Part shown: positions 62,460 to 64,000 of the stretch, one piece after another
How positions within the stretch are numbered: the first letter of the stretch is position 1
Layout of the letters: the number at the start of each line of letters is the position of its first letter
NCBI RefSeq assembly: GCF_900115775.1
Contig: NZ_FOXS01000003.1
Span: 186,001-250,000 of the forward strand
DNA: 64,000 bases
DNA from: Hymenobacter arizonensis
GTDB lineage: Bacteria > Bacteroidota > Bacteroidia > Cytophagales > Hymenobacteraceae
Reading direction: 5' to 3'
The notes under the pieces: generated by a model
Told to the model about the DNA's origin: nothing
What the model saw: the letters and a program-made list of their open reading frames with translations, nothing else
The model's database searches: none
Translations under genes and position numbers: made by a program

Positions 62460-64000
62460 CTAAGCCGCTACGGCGTCGGCGGGCTTGGCTTTGTGCTTTT
62501 TGGCGGTGGCGAAGTAGGAGTACATCACCGGCACCACATACAGCGTGAGGGCCGTGGCAAACACCAGCCCGCCCACCACGCCAATGCCCATGGCCCGGCG
62601 GCTAAGCGCGCCCGCTCCCGTGGCAATGGCAATGGGCAGAATGCCCAGAATAGCCGACAAGCTGGTCATCAGAATGGGGCGGAAGCGCGCTGTGGCGCCT
62701 TCCACCAGCCCGGTCATGTAGTCAACGCCACCTTTTTCCACGCGCTGGTTGGCAAATTCCACGATGAGAATACCGTTTTTCGTCACCAGGCCGATGAGCA
62801 TGATGATGCCAATCTGCGAAAACAGGTTGAGCGTCTGGTTGAAGTACCACAGGCTGAGCAACGCGCCCGACAAGGCCAGCGGCACCGTTACCATGATGAT
62901 AACCGGGTCGCGGAAGCTCTCGAACTGCGCGGCCAGCACCAGGTAAATCAGCACCAGCGCTAGGCCAAACGCGAATATCAGCGACGAGGAGCTTTCCTCG
63001 AAGTCGCGCGAAGTGCCCGACAGCTCAGTGGTGAAGGTGTCGTCGAGGTTCTGCTCGGCAATGGCGCGCATGGCGGCGATGCCGTCGCCTAGGGACTTGC
63101 CCGGGGCCAGCGAGGCCGAGAACGTGGCCGAGTTGTAGCGGTTGAAGCGGTAGAGCTGGGGCGGCGTGCTGCTTTCTTCCAGCCGAATCACGTTGTCGAG
63201 CTGCACCAGTTCGCCGGCCGCGTTTTTCACCGACAGCAGGCGCACGTCCAGCGGTTGGTTGCGGTCTTCGCGGGCCACCTGCCCGATAATCTGATACTGC
63301 TTGCTGCCCCGGATGAAGTAGCCGTAACGCTGGCCACTCAAGCCAGCCTGCAGCGTTTGCGAAATGCTTTGCACCGAGATGCCCAGGCTTTGGGCTTTCT
63401 CGCGGTCAATGTTCACGCGCAGCTCGGGCTTGTTGAACTTCAGGTTCACCTCCACAAACTGGAAGGTGGGGTCCTGGCGGGCCAGTTCCAGGAACTTGGG
63501 CACGGCTTCGCGCAGCTTGTTGAAGTCCTGGGTTTGCACCACAAACTGCACTGGCAGGCCGCCGCCACCGCCGCCAATGCTCTGGTCCTGCGACACCGAC
63601 GTGCGGGCCGCCGGCAGGTTTTTCACGCCCGCGCTCAGGGCCGTGGCCACCTGGTCCTGGGTTTTGGGGCGCTGGTCGGCTTCATTCAAAATCACGCGGG
63701 CAATGCCCGAGTTCGAGCCGCCGCCAAAGCCGGGCGAAGTCACCGTGAACACGCTGCTCAGGTTTTCGCGGCCCGCCGAGTCGACGCCCAGCTTGGTAAG
63801 CTGGCTGATGTACGCATCCATGTACTCAAAGGAGGCCCCTTCCGGGCCCGTAGCGCTCAGGTTGATGCGGCTGCGGTCTTCCACCGGCGCCAGCTCCGAC
63901 GGAATGATTTTCATGAAACCCCAGATGCCGCCGCCCGTCACCACTATCATCACCCAGGCCAGCCAGCGGTTGCGCAAAAACGTGAGCAGGCTGCTCTGGT
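62460..64000 (-). CDS. RND-family multidrug efflux permease (C-terminal half, cut by window edge)
   Basis: The frame continues past the right edge (LLTFLRNRWLAWV reads on upstream), so the N-terminal half is missing; about 513 residues are visible. They cover the second periplasmic half (GFGGGSNSGIARVILNE, VNIDREKAQSLGISVQSISQ) and TM7-12 with LALVLIYLVLAAQFESFRDP, LFSQIGIIMLIGLVTKNGIL, IVEFANQ and RFRPILMTSLSAILGILPIA. These are HAE1/AcrB-type motifs. It uses the proton gradient to expel substrates with the TolC protein encoded downstream. The adaptor gene is presumably beyond the window. A run of six Gly lies in the periplasmic part (SIGGGGGGLP). Confidence 0.93.
   Translation of the reverse strand, partial: QSSLLTFLRNRWLAWVMIVVTGGGIWGFMKIIPSELAPVEDRSRINLSATGPEGASFEYMDAYISQLTKLGVDSAGRENLSSVFTVTSPGFGGGSNSGIARVILNEADQRPKTQDQVATALSAGVKNLPAARTSVSQDQSIGGGGGGLPVQFVVQTQDFNKLREAVPKFLELARQDPTFQFVEVNLKFNKPELRVNIDREKAQSLGISVQSISQTLQAGLSGQRYGYFIRGSKQYQIIGQVAREDRNQPLDVRLLSVKNAAGELVQLDNVIRLEESSTPPQLYRFNRYNSATFSASLAPGKSLGDGIAAMRAIAEQNLDDTFTTELSGTSRDFEESSSSLIFAFGLALVLIYLVLAAQFESFRDPVIIMVTVPLALSGALLSLWYFNQTLNLFSQIGIIMLIGLVTKNGILIVEFANQRVEKGGVDYMTGLVEGATARFRPILMTSLSAILGILPIAIATGAGALSRRAMGIGVVGGLVFATALTLYVVPVMYSYFATAKKHKAKPADAVAA

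Overview
The window looks like a chromosomal segment of a high-GC Bacteroidota bacterium, most likely Hymenobacter or a close relative (genus is an inference). The support is several secreted proteins with type IX secretion system (T9SS) C-terminal sorting domains, a SusC/SusD pair inside a polysaccharide-utilization locus (PUL), an OmpA protein with TSP3 repeats, and many palindromic intergenic repeats. No rRNA, tRNA or CRISPR array was seen.

Region 1 (1-8 kb): three T9SS cargo proteins on the plus strand. They are a 5'-truncated Ig-like repeat protein with a type B sorting domain, a 1146-residue SBBP-type propeller protein built from two copies of a five-module block, and a DUF4394 protein. 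Region 2 (8.1-9.55 kb): two decayed genes, a frameshifted DUF6493-like remnant and a zinc metallopeptidase remnant that keeps an HEYMHMLGFAH motif. Region 3 (9.56-18.5 kb): a minus-strand run of three exported proteins (serine-hydrolase lipoprotein, M19 dipeptidase-like lipoprotein, and a phospholipase-C-like domain joined to a probable outer-membrane barrel), then an NHL propeller and an RsiV/DUF3298-like protein.

Region 4 (18.8-27.4 kb): an accessory island with an ArsR regulator and an XRE regulator, each beside clear operator dyads, a small lipoprotein, an orphan 404-residue protein, an ADP-ribosylglycohydrolase fused to a tyrosine phosphatase, and an integrated element (DnaB helicase, replication-type protein, excisionase-like HTH, tyrosine integrase) that looks more AT-rich than its surroundings. 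Region 5 (27.6-33.7 kb): the DNA glycosylase tag, then a MacAB-like ABC export operon into which a four-helix-bundle (S23-like) gene has been inserted between inverted repeats.

Region 6 (34.2-56.4 kb): a pectin/arabinan-directed PUL with GH28, PL22, a CBM9-like/PKD protein, GH105, four GH43 enzymes, SusC, SusD and a clan-A (GH5-like) hydrolase, interrupted by a DUF6756-like gene, an OmpA porin and a cation/proton antiporter. The likely scheme is that GH28 and GH43/GH5-like enzymes trim backbone and side chains outside the cell, SusCD imports oligosaccharides, and PL22 and GH105 finish the unsaturated products. No PUL regulator is visible. Region 7 (56.5-64 kb): a zinc-dependent phospholipase C-like protein, a second SBBP/T9SS protein, a Spy-like helical protein with a T9SS tail, and a TolC-RND efflux pair cut by the right edge.

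Repeats are a strong theme: three copies of one palindromic element (37.2, 53.8, 60.7 kb), three further palindromes (27.5, 33.9, 62.3 kb), and an AT-rich inverted repeat recurring at four junctions of the ABC operon.
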